Assembly: GCF_030867095.1 (NCBI RefSeq)
Contig: NC_081828.1
Span: forward strand, 213,472,978 to 213,536,977
From: Alligator mississippiensis
Taxonomy: Eukaryota; Chordata; Crocodylia; Alligatoridae
Length of the DNA stretch: 64,000 nucleotides
Direction of reading: 5' to 3'
Shown in pieces: positions 49,513 to 60,870 of the stretch. The notes under the pieces were generated by a model. That model was given only the letters and a program-made list of their open reading frames with translations, did not search any database and was not told the DNA's origin. Position 1 is the stretch's first letter. Each line of letters opens with the position of its first letter. The position numbers were made by a program, and so were the translations under genes.

Positions 49513-49869
49513 AGCCAAGCTACTTCACGATCCATACTATAAAGCTGTGTTGAGAGAGGATGAAATGTTGCGTGTGTTGGAGTAGAAGTTGAGTAGTTCC
49601 TCCGGGGATCTGGAAAGAGTGCTTGCCTTCTTGTGGTTAGCCTAATGCATCCCAGAGAGACGGTCTTCTTTCAAAGCATTGTGCATTGAATCACGTGGGG
49701 ACCCCAGATGCTCTATCCCAGCTAGAAGCCCAGAGCTGGGAAACGATGGGGAATCTGTGCTCTTTAGGAGGTCACACTGGATGGTCCCTTCTTGGTCTTA
49801 AAATCCATGAAAAGGGCTAGGAGGTCTACCCTCACAAAGGAAAGCCCATTAACATCTTATAGAAAATCT

Positions 49870-49875
49870 TTTATT
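49870..49875 (-). terminator. HHATL polyadenylation signal
   Basis: The minus strand reads AATAAA here, about 147 nt after the HHATL stop codon. This gives a short 3' UTR and is the first canonical signal downstream. Confidence 0.7.
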
Positions 49876-50021
49876 TAGACTTTTTTTTTTCATTACAGCG
49901 ATTTGTACATGGATGAGATCCGTAGTGTGATTGCAAATAAAGCTGGGGAGCCCAGGCATCTCAGTCTGGGTGGCCAGGAGAAAGAGATGCTCATGTTACT
50001 GGGCAGACCCTTCTCTTGTCT

Positions 50022-50143
50022 CTACTCTGTCTTCTCCTTATCCGCTTTCTCCTCTTCTATAGCCTGGAGGCGCTCTCTCTCCTTTATCAGCTGCACTCCG
50101 CAGTAGGTGATGAACCAGATGGACACGGTGCTCATGGGGAAAC
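50022..50143 (-). CDS. HHATL: HHATL last exon: final helix and charged tail
   Basis: A 122-nt coding part after acceptor TCTCTCAG. It encodes [19 protein letters not shown] and the Lys/Glu-rich tail ending KEKTE, then a stop. Confidence 0.95.
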
Positions 50144-53100
50144 CTGAGAGAGAAGGAGGAGATAGAATCAGCCTGGTTTCAATGGTCACCGGAAGGGAAA
50201 GGCTGTTTTCCAAGGCCACTCAGTATGCTTGGGCAGTGAGCAAGTGGATCCTAAGAGTGGAAGATGTACAGAAGTTGTGTAGGTGCCCGATGCAAGGCTT
50301 GTGGTACTCCATGGCATTTCCCTATTGCCATCAGTGGGTGTTGTGTCCAGCCCAGTGCTCAAGACCCCCCCTGTTGGGAAGAGCTTAGATGAAATGTGTG
50401 CTTAGATCCACCAAAAGATCATGGGCTTCTAGCAATAGCAGTGTTCCTCTTCCAGCTTCACCGGAGCGTGCATCTCCTCTCCCCCATGCTCAGACTGACT
50501 CCTTGGCTTTCTCCCAACATCGCCAGCTCAGTGCAATCTTGCTTCCTGCCCTGACCCTCTGTAACCTGGACTGGAAATCCCAAGCACACATTAACTCACA
50601 TCACCGGTGTCTTTTTTTCATGGGTAACATGGGCATTGTGCACATGCACGAATGTAAATCATAGGTTGGGGAAGCAGATGACTAATGGGGATATCACTCT
50701 ATTGAGCCCCTGCAGCCTGGGAAACCACTAGAGTGGCACCATAGCAGAAAGGAGGCGATCCAGGCTTTGTCCCTGCTATAACACGACCTCTAAACGGGGA
50801 ATGCAACCAGCAGAGCCAACGAGCTCAGCTGTCTGGAGCGTCTAACATGCTGAACCCACCCTGTCACTAGCCAAAGCCAGGCCCGGGGAGGGACAGGAAA
50901 GGGAGGGCTGTGGGAAGGGTACCAGGCAGCTACTCGGTGTGAGAATACACATCAGGAAACTATCACAATCAAAATAATCCTGCTGGAACAATCGGCCACA
51001 CTAAAAATAAAACCCATCAGAGGTGATGTAGTTTGCCACGTTAAATCGAAATCTACCATGATAAGACGACACCAGTGTGTATTTTTAACCTAGCAAAATG
51101 ACAATTTTTGGCGCCGTTTCGTGCCATGTATCCAAACAATGCATAACGTGTACAAGCGCCCTCATAGACCAAGCTGTGGGAACAGCCTTCGCGATGTTGC
51201 TGACATCTATTGGTAGAGAAAGGCCCAGACGGGGTTATTTATTGTATTAGGAGGCTGTAGAAAGAATGGGCTTTAGTAGCAGGAGCAATCGGGTGGAGAT
51301 GCCTAAGAAACTATTAAGAATAAAAGGGTGAGGAATGAAGAAATGCATCTGTCAAACGTCAGCTCACAATATGAACAGCTGCTGACACGGAGAGAAGGGA
51401 AAGGCAAGTCAATCCCACACACCAGGTAGGGGACCGTCACCCAGGGAGAACTGGGCCTGGCCCCTGCGAGACCAAGCCAAGGGTCTAAACCAGGGGCATT
51501 AGCTTCATTGTACAAGGGCAGAGCTGAGGTGCTAGGAGATTAAGTGAGGTGCCCAAGGGCAAACAGCGAGTGTATGGCAAAGCTTGCAACTTGCCAGTCC
51601 CAGTCCAGTGCCATAACCACTGACTCTCCTTCCATTAAGCCCGGGGCTCCAGGAGGGGTGGGGTGAGCTTGGTGTAGTCATTTCTGCAAGCCAAGAACTG
51701 GCCTTACCCATCAGGATGATTCTCTTAGCGACGATCAGCGCAAAGTCCAGGCTGTTTAGAGCCAGGACGTTGTAGAGGATGATGGCCCAGAAGTTGGCAG
51801 CCCCGAAGATCCCTCGAATCCGCCGAGACATGGCTTCTGACATGCTGGCCTGTGCAGAAAAGCAGAGGGGTGCGAGAGTAAAGAGACAGGGACAGTGGTC
51901 TCAGGGGGGTCTCTTCCTGTTCATCCCTGGGTAATCCTGTCTGTCTAGGTACACACCGGAGGGACATTAACGTGGTAGCTGATCTCCATACTACTTTGAC
52001 CTTGCTGCACCCCCCGAGATACGACGGTGCTATGGGACACAGAGCAAGTGAATGCTTTTCCGTGGTCACCAAATGCCTGCAGCACTGCAGGGGCTTGGAC
52101 CTGGGCTTCCTGAGCCCCAGGGTTGCAGCCTCCTACTAAAACCTCCTGCCTCCTTGCTCTGGCCTACCAGTGCTTCTCTCTGGACTGCAGGACCCTTGAA
52201 CATTGTCCATCAACATTGTGCATCAAAGTCCTAACTGCAAGGTGAGGTTCCTAAAACTGCATGCACAGCCATGTCTGGCCATCACCTTGCAGTTAGGACT
52301 TTGATGCCCAATGTTGATGCACAAAGTTCAAGGGTCCTGCAGACTCTGAATTTTGTCCCCCCTCTTGTGCTGCTGCCTGAGCCTCGGTGCGCTTATCCTC
52401 TCGCCAAGCAAGCCCTGCTCTCTGCACGCTTCTGGACCTGATTGTTTTGCATCGTCCTGGTGCACAGCAGGAGAGGGGTGCTGAAGGGAGAGAATTGCTC
52501 ACGGGACATCTTGGGAAGTCACTTCGCCACCTTCTGCCATCACCTGCCTTGATGCACGTGGACCAGGCCTGCACCGCACTCTTACTGCTTCATGTTGGGA
52601 TCCCTCCGCTGGGCTACGACCGGCTAGAGCAATTGCCTGAGCCCAACAGGAGTGGCCTGGTGGAAGGGAGCCCAGCCAAGCTGCTCGGACTAAAAGGCTG
52701 ACAACAAGCTCTTGAGACAGGACGCAGGAGCAGCATCAGGGAAGATGCCGGCACGCAGCGATTCTAGCGTTACAAACTAATCCCATGGACGCATATTGAG
52801 CCCGGCTCAGACAGACTAGACAGTGGGACCCAGTCTCCATGATGTTGCTTGCATATCTGCAGTATTCAATACCATTTTAGAATAAGATGCTCATTGCTGC
52901 TGGCCCCTTCTGCGCCCCTGGCTCCCAGCGCATTGCTTTTGCAGCGCTCTCGCAAGCCACGACAGTTGTCATTTGTCATGACGGTTGTTAGCATTATGGG
53001 CCAATCAATCAAAGCCTCGGAGGGAAGCCATTTTGTCAGATTAAATTAAAAAAAAACACCCCAAAAAGCCCTGTGACAGCAGCAGAATGAGAGTCGCTTG

Positions 53101-56100
53101 CCTGTCTAATCCTCAGCTGCAGCTGCCAGGACTGGAGCAGGGAAGTGGCTTAGAGCAAGCTTGAAAGAGAGCTGACAATCTCCGATCACCCAGCGCCGAG
53201 AGCCGCGGTGCCTCGGGGAATACAATTTCTCTGGCGAGGGGCATTACAATCCGATTAAGTGTTCAACTCGAAGAACAAAAGGGATGATTTGTCTCTGCAG
53301 CTTTTGTTTAAAAGGCGTCTTTGCAGGGTCAGTTCAGGGCCAGGCATTGGGTTTGGTGAAAAAACAAAATGAGCAGTGTTGCCCGGGTGTGGGGTCTTGT
53401 GCCTGCCTCTGAAGCATCTCCTCCCGGGCACCAGGTCCCAGGCGAGGACGGGCCAGCGGTCCTAAGAGCTGGCCGCAAATCAGAATGACGCTTCTGCAGA
53501 AATTTCCAGTTGTGACCTTAGCTTTTCAGAACAAAACCCACCGGAACATGAGATTTGTCTCTGCGTGACGAGCGCGGAGAAAATAACGGCGTTCGGAAAC
53601 GTTAAGCCTCTTGCAACCGGTCCAGAAGATGATAGTGAAGGAGAAGACGGCTGTGATCCTTCCCCTGCCTGATGCCTAGCAAAAGGGCCACGTTCTTAGT
53701 GCTGAGCTATAGGTGATCCCTTCAGGCCAGCCAGTATTTTATCACCCCAATGAATGGGATTTAATGCGTGCAAAAGGACTTGCGAGACACGACGGTCCCA
53801 TGCAGAGCTGGGAAATGCTCCCCGCTGACCCACGGATTTAAAACACCATTTGCACCCAGTTTGGGGGGCTCCACTGCTACAGCTCCGTATATTTTCAGGG
53901 ACAATCACTTGACCCGACACCAAATGGCAACCCTCCAAAACGGGCAGCCCAGGTTCTCACCTCCACGCTGGCAAAAGGCGCCATCTGGAAAAACTTCTGC
54001 ACCCACAGCTCAAAATTGAGGCCGAAGCAATTGCAGACGGACCAGATGTAAACGATCTCGCAGGGGCCCAGCCAAAGGGTGGTGACGGCGAAGGTGGAGA
54101 TGGTGGCCAGCAGCTCCTTCACAATGTTGTTGTGGTCTTCTCCAATGTGGTCGTACACGTACCTAGGAGGGTCAGTAGTGATGGTTTGAGCGGTGATGGG
54201 GAACCGCGTGAGCTCCCCCAAATGGGGTGGCGCTGGAGCCTGCTGTGCACTGCAGACAGCCCTCTGGCTGGGCACTGAGCGGTTGTGCCAGGCAGGCCAG
54301 TTTGGAAAGGTGTGCAGGGGATGTGCCCAGCAGAGACCAGCTCTATGGAGGACCCTAAGGTAGGATGGAGATTTAGGAGCGTGGCCGGACTGGAATCGCT
54401 CTGCAGCCACTTTTCCCTCGAGCAAAGACCAGGGGACCTACTTCATGGAGACCATGTGCAGGGGATGGAGCTGTCTTCCTAGCCCTGGTACGTCCGGGTC
54501 ATGCCATGTAACCTCTCTAACTACCCGGTCAGAGGTTGTTCTGGGGTGAGGTTTTCTCTCTGCCTCTTGCTGAAGCTATTCCACTTTGAATGGAATAATG
54601 CAATATTCACTGGGCCAGAGACAGAGGTGTGGGCAATGCAACAGCCTTCTTGGTTTCACTGGCAAGCGGGCAGACCTGGGCTCTGCAGTGAATGATGCTT
54701 AGTGGCTTTTTCCTCCCCCTCCCAGGCTGGTGACCTGACTCAGGAAGCAGAGCTGTGGAGCAAGAGGCCCCGGTCCCTCGTGCCGAGTGCTGACCTCCAA
54801 GGACACTTACTTGCACAGCCAGTCGTTGATCCCTCTGTCAAAGTGCCTGCAATGCAGAGAGCAAAACCAAGAGAGTAGTGTTACAGAGGGGAGCGCTGAA
54901 GAATTGCATTTCAGGAAATACCTGCTCCCACTTGCACCTGTTTACACTGGTGTTTTTGGATTGACTTACTCCTCCTTAGCTTACCCAGGTTCTCTCATGG
55001 GCTCAAAGCACTGGCGTTCACTTGAACCATATACCACGCCATCCGATTTTGCAGACGTTTTGCCCTTAGCTTCTCCCATGCAACCCCCTTCTTTCTCCAC
55101 CCAAAGCTAAGGAGTCGCATTCAGACTTGGCATTGGCAGGACGAAGTCTCTGGGCCCCTCACTTGCAGTGCTGCGAATAGGGGCATAAGGGGCACATTTG
55201 ATATATGTGACCCAGAAAAATGGAGGGGACCATGTGAATCAATGGGCCTGACACAATCCTATTGTCCTAAGGGGGCTGCAGGGAAGCCAGAGGCAGGGAA
55301 GAGGTGCGAGGTCATTGAATCAATCTCCTTTATGCTTTCTTGTGTCAATGGGATTTTCACCTCTTCCTTTCAAGACAGCGGGGCAATTGCACAGGACAAA
55401 ACACTGTGTTACGTGGGTGTTGTTCGTGACATTCAGCCTGACCTCCCCTTTCTTTAAACTCATTAAGCTCAATGCCCCTTTTCGGAAGTCCCCCATTGCA
55501 TGGCACACCAAACATTTCCTTCTCCCACATTTGCTATCACTTGAGGGAGGGGTAAAGGGCCAGAGTCTCAGTGGATGTAAATCAGTGTATTAGCACAGAT
55601 TGCAATGCCAGCTTACACCAGCTGGGCTTGTGTCCGTATCCGTCTAGGTTCTCATATCGATGCCCCTCAACACGCCATGTGAGTACTCTCCATTACCAGC
55701 TCGCCCAGGAAGAGCTATGGATGATTTGGCCCTTTGCTTGCAAGCAGGAACAAAGGGCAAAGTCACGTCCCTTTCCTGCACCTTCCCTTTGGATGGAGCA
55801 CCTTGCTTTCTAGTTGCTGAACATTTTCAGGGCACTCACGTTTCTGCAAAGACGTAGAGCATGGTGATGCATTTCGGAGGCTTCGGTGGGTCCAGGTGGT
55901 CCAACCTGGAAACGGTGTTGATCACGCCAAACATCACCGCAGCCTTCACCCAGTCGTACACCAGGTTGGAGTAGGCCAGGCCAGCTGTGTGGGGGGAAAA
56001 AAGGAACAGCCTGATTAGATGTAGGAAAATCCTAACACGGTGCCATGTTAACACTAATCCTATGGGGAAAGCAGGAGGGCTGATGTGGGAAAGAGTGTGA

Positions 56101-58064
56101 GACACTTGCAACCTGCTTTTGTTCGTCAGGAGCAACTCAAAGATGTTGAAACTCTCTGCAAAGGGAAATACTGAAAAAAAGAAAAAATCATTGCTTTTGA
56201 GTCACCCCCAAATGTTTTGTTTTGACAGAATTGCAACATTTTGGTTCAGATAAGACTTATAATTGCATTTTAATGCTTATAAAGGGGATGGTGACAAATG
56301 AGGATCATAAAGAGGATGGGAATAAACTTCTTTGCAGCTGTCCAGGCACGTGCCCGGGGGACTGGGCAGGGAGTGATGGTCTTACATTTCGACAAAGGGC
56401 ATTTCAGTTGGCTGTTAGGAAGACTTCTCTCACTTTGAGGTTGCTATGAAATCTCCATCCTTCAAAGTTTTTAAAGCCGTGTTAAAAAATTAAAAACACT
56501 TGACTGGGCTGAGAGGATCTTGTCTTGAGCCAGGGGTTATGATGATATGCATGGTGATTTTATATAACTGTGATTTCAGAATGGCAATACTGAAGCATTT
56601 CAGGTTGAAATGGGCTCTTTCGATATGGTCCAAGCTTGGTTTTTTTGGTATTCTTATGAACTGAAATTTTGGTGAGATTGACCCATTTTATGGGGCATGT
56701 TGATGTAGCTACAACTGCATATGCTCCATCTAGCTTTGTCTGACCAGCCACGGTTACTATGCTGTGGCTGCCTTTTCTTCCAGCAATGGGACCAGCTGAA
56801 GATGTTCTTGGTCTATTAACTCTTTTAGCAGGGACTGGGCCCTGTTTCAGCTATGGGTGTCCTAGGCGGCGTTGCAACACATACACCCTAATAGGTTTAT
56901 AGCTCTTCTTCTTCTCTTGCACTAACAAACCTAGAAGAGGGACTTGCATTTTTAGCTTGTGGTTTCAATTCTAGCGCATGATGTACCTAGGACATCACTA
57001 CGACAGCGTGATGGTGGTGTGTGCCAGCTTTCTCGCAGTGCTATGAATGCTTAGGAGTACTCTGATTGAGTTTTCCAGTTGGCTTATCATCCATGCTCAA
57101 TCTTCCTCTTCCCTTAAAATCAGATGAGAGATGCTGGATTGATGGTGATAGCTATGGCCAGGTTGTGCACTCAGAAAGCAGCCTTCTAGCGAAGAGGAGC
57201 TTAGCTTTGCCCCGCTCCAGCTGGCTTGGCCAAGGGGTGAATTTCTCACTTTAAGTGATACCTGCCTATAGCTTGGATTTCAAGGCTTTGTCTCTGCTGA
57301 TGCCTCCATGTGTGCATGCATATGTGCACCTAGTGGGCCGGATTCTGCTTTTAGTTACACCGATGCACATCTGGAGTCACTCCATGCGGTGCCCGCAGGA
57401 ACTGAAATCACAACCTCGGACTCTGCCATAACGAATTGGGTCTTTCTAAACAGACTTGGATGGGATCTCTCGTCGTCTTCGAGCTCTGACCTGCAAACAC
57501 CCTGACCAAAATGTCCACATGTGACTGTTAATTGGAGGCGCCCCATTAGAATAATGATTTAGCTTTGATTTTTTTTCAAATATCCACAATTTCAGCTGAA
57601 GTCAAGTTGGGTGAGTGGGTGTGTGTGGTGGGGACGGGGTGCTAGGAGCTCGGTACTTCTATCCACAGCTTCCAAACTATTGATTTTTAAGCCTCCGGCT
57701 TGAGACAACCAAGTCTAACTATTATGCCCTGGATTTATCTTGCCTTTTTACATTACATTAGGTGTGATGTGTTCGGGCAGCTGTTACATCTAAGGGTCAG
57801 GGACGGCTCTGGTCTTCTGTAAGTCATAAGAGTCAGAGCCAGAGGAAGAGCAAGCCTGGAGGGGGGCTGGCTGTCTTTCCAGAGCGGCTCACCTAGCGCC
57901 CAGTCCGAGAGGCGGTTGACAAACTTCAGGTCCGAGGGAAGGGTGAGGATGTAGAAGAAGTGGAAGAACACAGCCACGGCCGCGATCACCCCCAGGTGGA
58001 CGAGGGCCTGCACGCGGATGCTCCACATCTCATTTTCTTTGCGTCTCAGCTCAGAAGTGGCCAC
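50022..58064 (-). CDS. HHATL: HHATL, C-terminal half (last six coding exons)
   Basis: Minus-strand exons at 58064-57893, 55984-55840, 54846-54811, 54162-53961, 51849-51708 and 50143-50022 join in frame to 272 residues plus stop. Human HHATL is about 504, so roughly half is present. The order of hydrophobic segments and blocks such as [44 protein letters not shown] and FGLNFELW identify HHATL, a multi-pass endoplasmic-reticulum protein of the MBOAT family. In active members such as HHAT an invariant His lies in the segment that here reads [13 protein letters not shown]; Leu stands in its place, as in other HHATL proteins. HHATL is reported to restrain Hedgehog palmitoylation and is abundant in muscle. 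The charged tail [20 protein letters not shown] ends the protein. The earlier exons are not found up to 64000, so the preceding intron exceeds 5.9 kb or the assembly is incomplete. Confidence 0.95.
51495..51640 (-). mobile_element. MIR-like SINE (antisense, HHATL last intron)
   Basis: It reads GATTAAGTGAGGTGCCCAAG, then CCAGTCCAGTGCCATAACCA, typical reverse MIR landmarks. Confidence 0.8.
51708..51849 (-). CDS. HHATL: HHATL exon with [17 protein letters not shown]
   Basis: A 142-nt exon after acceptor CTGCACAG, with donor GTAAGG at 51707. It encodes [19 protein letters not shown] and a hydrophobic segment ending AKRIILM, plus the first base of a Gly codon. Confidence 0.94.
52185..52342. mobile_element. 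MITE with 61-bp near-perfect inverted repeats (HHATL intron)
   Basis: Arms 52185-52245 and 52282-52342 are inverted copies of 61 bp with three mismatches, separated by 36 nt. They begin CTGCAGGACCCTTGAAC and end CTAACTGCAAGGTGA. Flanks TCTCTGGA and ACTCTGAA agree at 6 of 8 positions, which could be an 8-bp target duplication. The unit has no coding capacity and would fold into a long hairpin when transcribed. Confidence 0.85.
53961..54162 (-). CDS. HHATL: HHATL exon with the degenerate MBOAT motif
   Basis: A 202-nt exon after acceptor CTCCTAG, with donor GTGAGA at 53960. It encodes [19 protein letters not shown] and [13 protein letters not shown], where Leu replaces the MBOAT histidine, then [16 protein letters not shown] and APFASVE. 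Confidence 0.94.
54811..54846 (-). CDS. HHATL: HHATL micro-exon [11 protein letters not shown]
   Basis: A 36-nt exon, too short to stand out alone, between acceptor ATTGCAG and donor GTAAGT. It encodes [11 protein letters not shown] and restores the frame between its neighbours. Confidence 0.94.
55840..55984 (-). CDS. HHATL: HHATL exon with [14 protein letters not shown]
   Basis: A 145-nt exon after acceptor CCCACACAG, with donor GTGAGT at 55839. It encodes [19 protein letters not shown] and runs on to LYVFAET, matching the mammalian protein closely. Confidence 0.94.
57335..57420. repeat. Dispersed repeat fragment (GGATTCTG...TTACACCGATG)
   Basis: GGGCCGGATTCTGCTTTTAG and AGTTACACCGATGCACATC resemble a widespread reptilian repeat with the words GATTCTGATCTC and TACACCAGTGTAAATC. 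Similar words occur near 47580, 47770 and 55570. Class is unknown to me. Confidence 0.4.
57893..58064 (-). CDS. HHATL: HHATL exon with [16 protein letters not shown]
   Basis: A 172-nt exon after acceptor CTCTCCAG, with donor GTGAGC at 57892. It starts [18 protein letters not shown] and carries one long hydrophobic helix. It ends one base into a codon that the next exon completes to Ala. Confidence 0.93.
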
Positions 58065-59519
58065 CTGGAGAGAAGACAAACGGGGAGAGGGTCGATCGGA
58101 GAGGAAAGGGGTTTCATCCCACGAGGTTACTCCATCGCAGAGGGCAGGGTGAGAAGAAGGCATCGAGCCCCCCAGCTTCTCTGTTAGCATTTCCCCAGAC
58201 TCGTGGGATCCTGCTCTGATTGTGGCCACCAGTGCAGTTGGGCCAGCACAAAACCTGCCCTCGCCAAGCCACGAGCTGCAGTGCTACAGCTTAACGCAGC
58301 CTTCGAACAGCCCTCTGGTGCAGACAACAGCGTGTCCGGTCTGCATGAGCTACTGGTGGGGCCGAGCGCTCGTGGCGGAGCAAATCCAATGCAGAATCAG
58401 TGGCTGTTCAGTGGAAAAAAATGCCTTTCTCTGATGTGTTTTGAGGCCCAGAGTGTCTTCCAAAGTCCATTGCCTCATGGTAAACAGTAATACAGCCATT
58501 GGAGTGCCTTTCTAGGCAGGCCCGGGTCCTGCACGCCTGAGGGGTGCCGGGCACTGAACAAACTGGGGATGATGGTAATGGGGACTCAATGCAATGAAAA
58601 ACTTGAGCTTTTTCATTCCCTCAACAGGGATGCATCACTCTGGCCACAGACAAAGAGTGGATCTTGGAGGAAAATGCCAGGCTGCAGAGTAATGGCTGAG
58701 GGAGGATGCGTGCGGGAAGGGACAGGTTAGAGCATCACATCTTTGTGTTGGCACGAGAGGGGAAGGGATTGGAGTGGTGCTAGGTGCTGCCACACATGCC
58801 TGCATTGTCTAGGATAGAGACAGCTGCTGGTACCACGTCTCAACTTGAAGGAACAGGCGAGGCTCTGTGTGTACAACCCATCGCAAAAGCAGCAGAGGGA
58901 GGGCACGGCATCACTAATCTGACCCATGCCCAGTACCTGGTGCCCAGGTTGGCTGCAGCAGCAAGAACGCGCTACACTGCGGCTGACAAAGATCTGGCAT
59001 GCGGAGACATGTCAGCCAGCCCCCGGGTCCAGAAATTTGGTGGCCTGGTGCATCATTGCCACCACCCTTGGAGTTATGGCAATGCATGCTCGATGCTCAT
59101 CTCCCCTGCCAGCCAGATCCAGAGCTCAGAGCTGCATCGCCTGGTCCGTAGGGCTGGAAACTTGGCAGCACCAGGGTCAGGGGCTGTGAGGCCATCCTGC
59201 ACTACCACACCTCATGGGATGGCAGAGCAAGCCCATGGACCTGGCCACGTGCCCAGTCCCTCGTGGTACTTCTGCAGGGCTGGGGTGGTGCTATGCTGTC
59301 TCCTACTGCAGTCTGTCCTGTAGCAGCCAGGCCCTTTGGTGAGCTCAGACTCCCTCCTGAATAGCAGGTGAAGCCACATGGCCCAGAAAGGGCTTGGGCT
59401 TGCAGTATATAAGCCCAGGCCTGAGCTGGGCAGGCAGGCTGGCCCTGGAGGCTGCTGAGAGAACACCTCCTGGGCAGGACAGCTGCAGCTCTCGAATAAT
59501 ACCTAGGAGATTACAGCCT

Positions 59520-59890
59520 CTGGATGGTAACATCTGGAGGTTTGGAAGGGATTCAGGGGAGGAGGAGGTCCCAACATGCCCAGGAGCAGGGCTGGAGCAT
59601 TGGTGAAGGGAGAAGAAAAGACCGGGGTGGGTCCAGGTGGTCTGAAGTGGAACGGAGTTGGGACCAAAGTAGGTCTGGTGCCTGCGGGGACCAGGAGGGT
59701 CCAGTACCCAGGAGGGACTACGTGCTTGGGACTGGAGTGGAGACGGGACCAGGGCAGTTCTGGTGCCTTTGTGAGGGGGACGACCAAATGGGTCTGGGTC
59801 CCAGGAGGGACTAGATACCCTGGAATAATGCAGAAATGGGAGCCAGGGTGGACTCAAGGCCAGAAGCAGACCCAAACTCAAACCCTGGAG
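59520..59890 (+). repeat. Degenerate minisatellite-like sequence
   Basis: Words such as GGGACCAGGAGGGTCCAG, CCCAGGAGGGACTA and GGTCTGGTGCC recur at irregular spacing. It follows a TATATAAG at 59406 and may be part of an unclassified repeated element. Confidence 0.45.
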
Positions 59891-60739
59891 TAGGACAGGA
59901 GCAGACAGATGAGAGCTCACTAGGGAATCCCTGGGGCAGCCTCTCTTTTCTTAAAGGGTAAAGCAAGGGCTGAGTAGCCACTGAGTGACCTGCCCCACCC
60001 TGGGACGGGTCTTTGTTACAGTAAGACTTGCAGGAACACAGCCCGTAGGAGCATCCTGCGCCCACCGGGACTGATGTAACAGGTCTCGGGGATGTGCTCT
60101 GTATTAATGCAGTCAAGGCTATTTATGCAGCCCTTGAATGCTGTAACAGAACAACCACAGCGAGCTAGGCAGGCTGACAACCTTGGATTTCAGCGATCCC
60201 ATAAAATCTCTGCCTTGTAAGGAATCCTCTTAGGTGTATTACTATTTCCTTATTCCCTGGAGAGGCAGGAGTTTTCAGAAAGCCGGCTGGAAGTGGCATC
60301 AATAGCCCAATCATCAGAACCGGAGCGATTTTGAGGATGAAAGCATTTGCCAGCATCACCTGTATCCTTTGCTGTCACATGGTCCCAAAGGGTCCCCCTC
60401 TTGTGGGGAATGAAGAGGCTTCCAAGCATGGAAGGATCCAGAGTATAACCTGCCTGGGATCAGCTGCTATGGGCCGGCTATCCCAAGCAGCCGACATTTA
60501 GCTCATCTAATGACGGGTTCTGGGCGGCTCGTAAAACATTAGTGACATAGGCTGGTCGTCGGGAGAGATGGACGACCTGACTGACCCTTGCATCCACTGA
60601 TGCTGCATGCAAAAGCCTTGCAGGTAATTCATGCTGCTGTCCTACAGGACTAATGGCAGGTCAGCGGCCTGCTATGTGCATTCATGCCTGATGGAGGGAG
60701 TAGTCAAGATGAAGCATGGGTCAGGAGTGAGGGCACATA

Positions 60740-60870
60740 ACTGGGAAGTGGCATTATTACTAGTGTGATCTTGGGCAAATCATTTAATTCTCCCCATGCC
60801 TCAGTTTCCCCATGGGAAAAACTGACGTAATAGCTCAGGGGCATTGGGAGGCACTTGGATACTGTGGACA
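60740..60870 (+). mobile_element. MIR-like SINE fragment (sense)
   Basis: It contains TGTGATCTTGGGCAAATCAT, then GCCTCAGTTTCCCCATGGG, the conserved core of MIR. Confidence 0.8.

Larger units (their letters stand above)
42110..49860. other. Intergenic region KLHL40 promoter - HHATL 3' end
   Basis: About 7.7 kb, with the KLHL40 promoter at the left edge. Three CR1 blocks (42711-43135, 44115-44605, 48595-49245) and a perfect inverted repeat at 49461-49512 are recognised. The stretch 45000-48500 contains only short dispersed-repeat words such as GATTCTGRTCTCA and GACTTCAATGGG. Confidence 0.65.

Noticed and set aside
53895-54425. A 176-codon reading frame across the HHATL exon at 53961-54162
   Set aside because: Only the middle part is HHATL; sequence beyond the CCTCCTAG acceptor and the GTGAGA donor is intron read through by chance.
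59345-59920. 191-codon minus-strand frame
   Set aside because: It is the translation of a repetitive minisatellite-like stretch and has no family resemblance.
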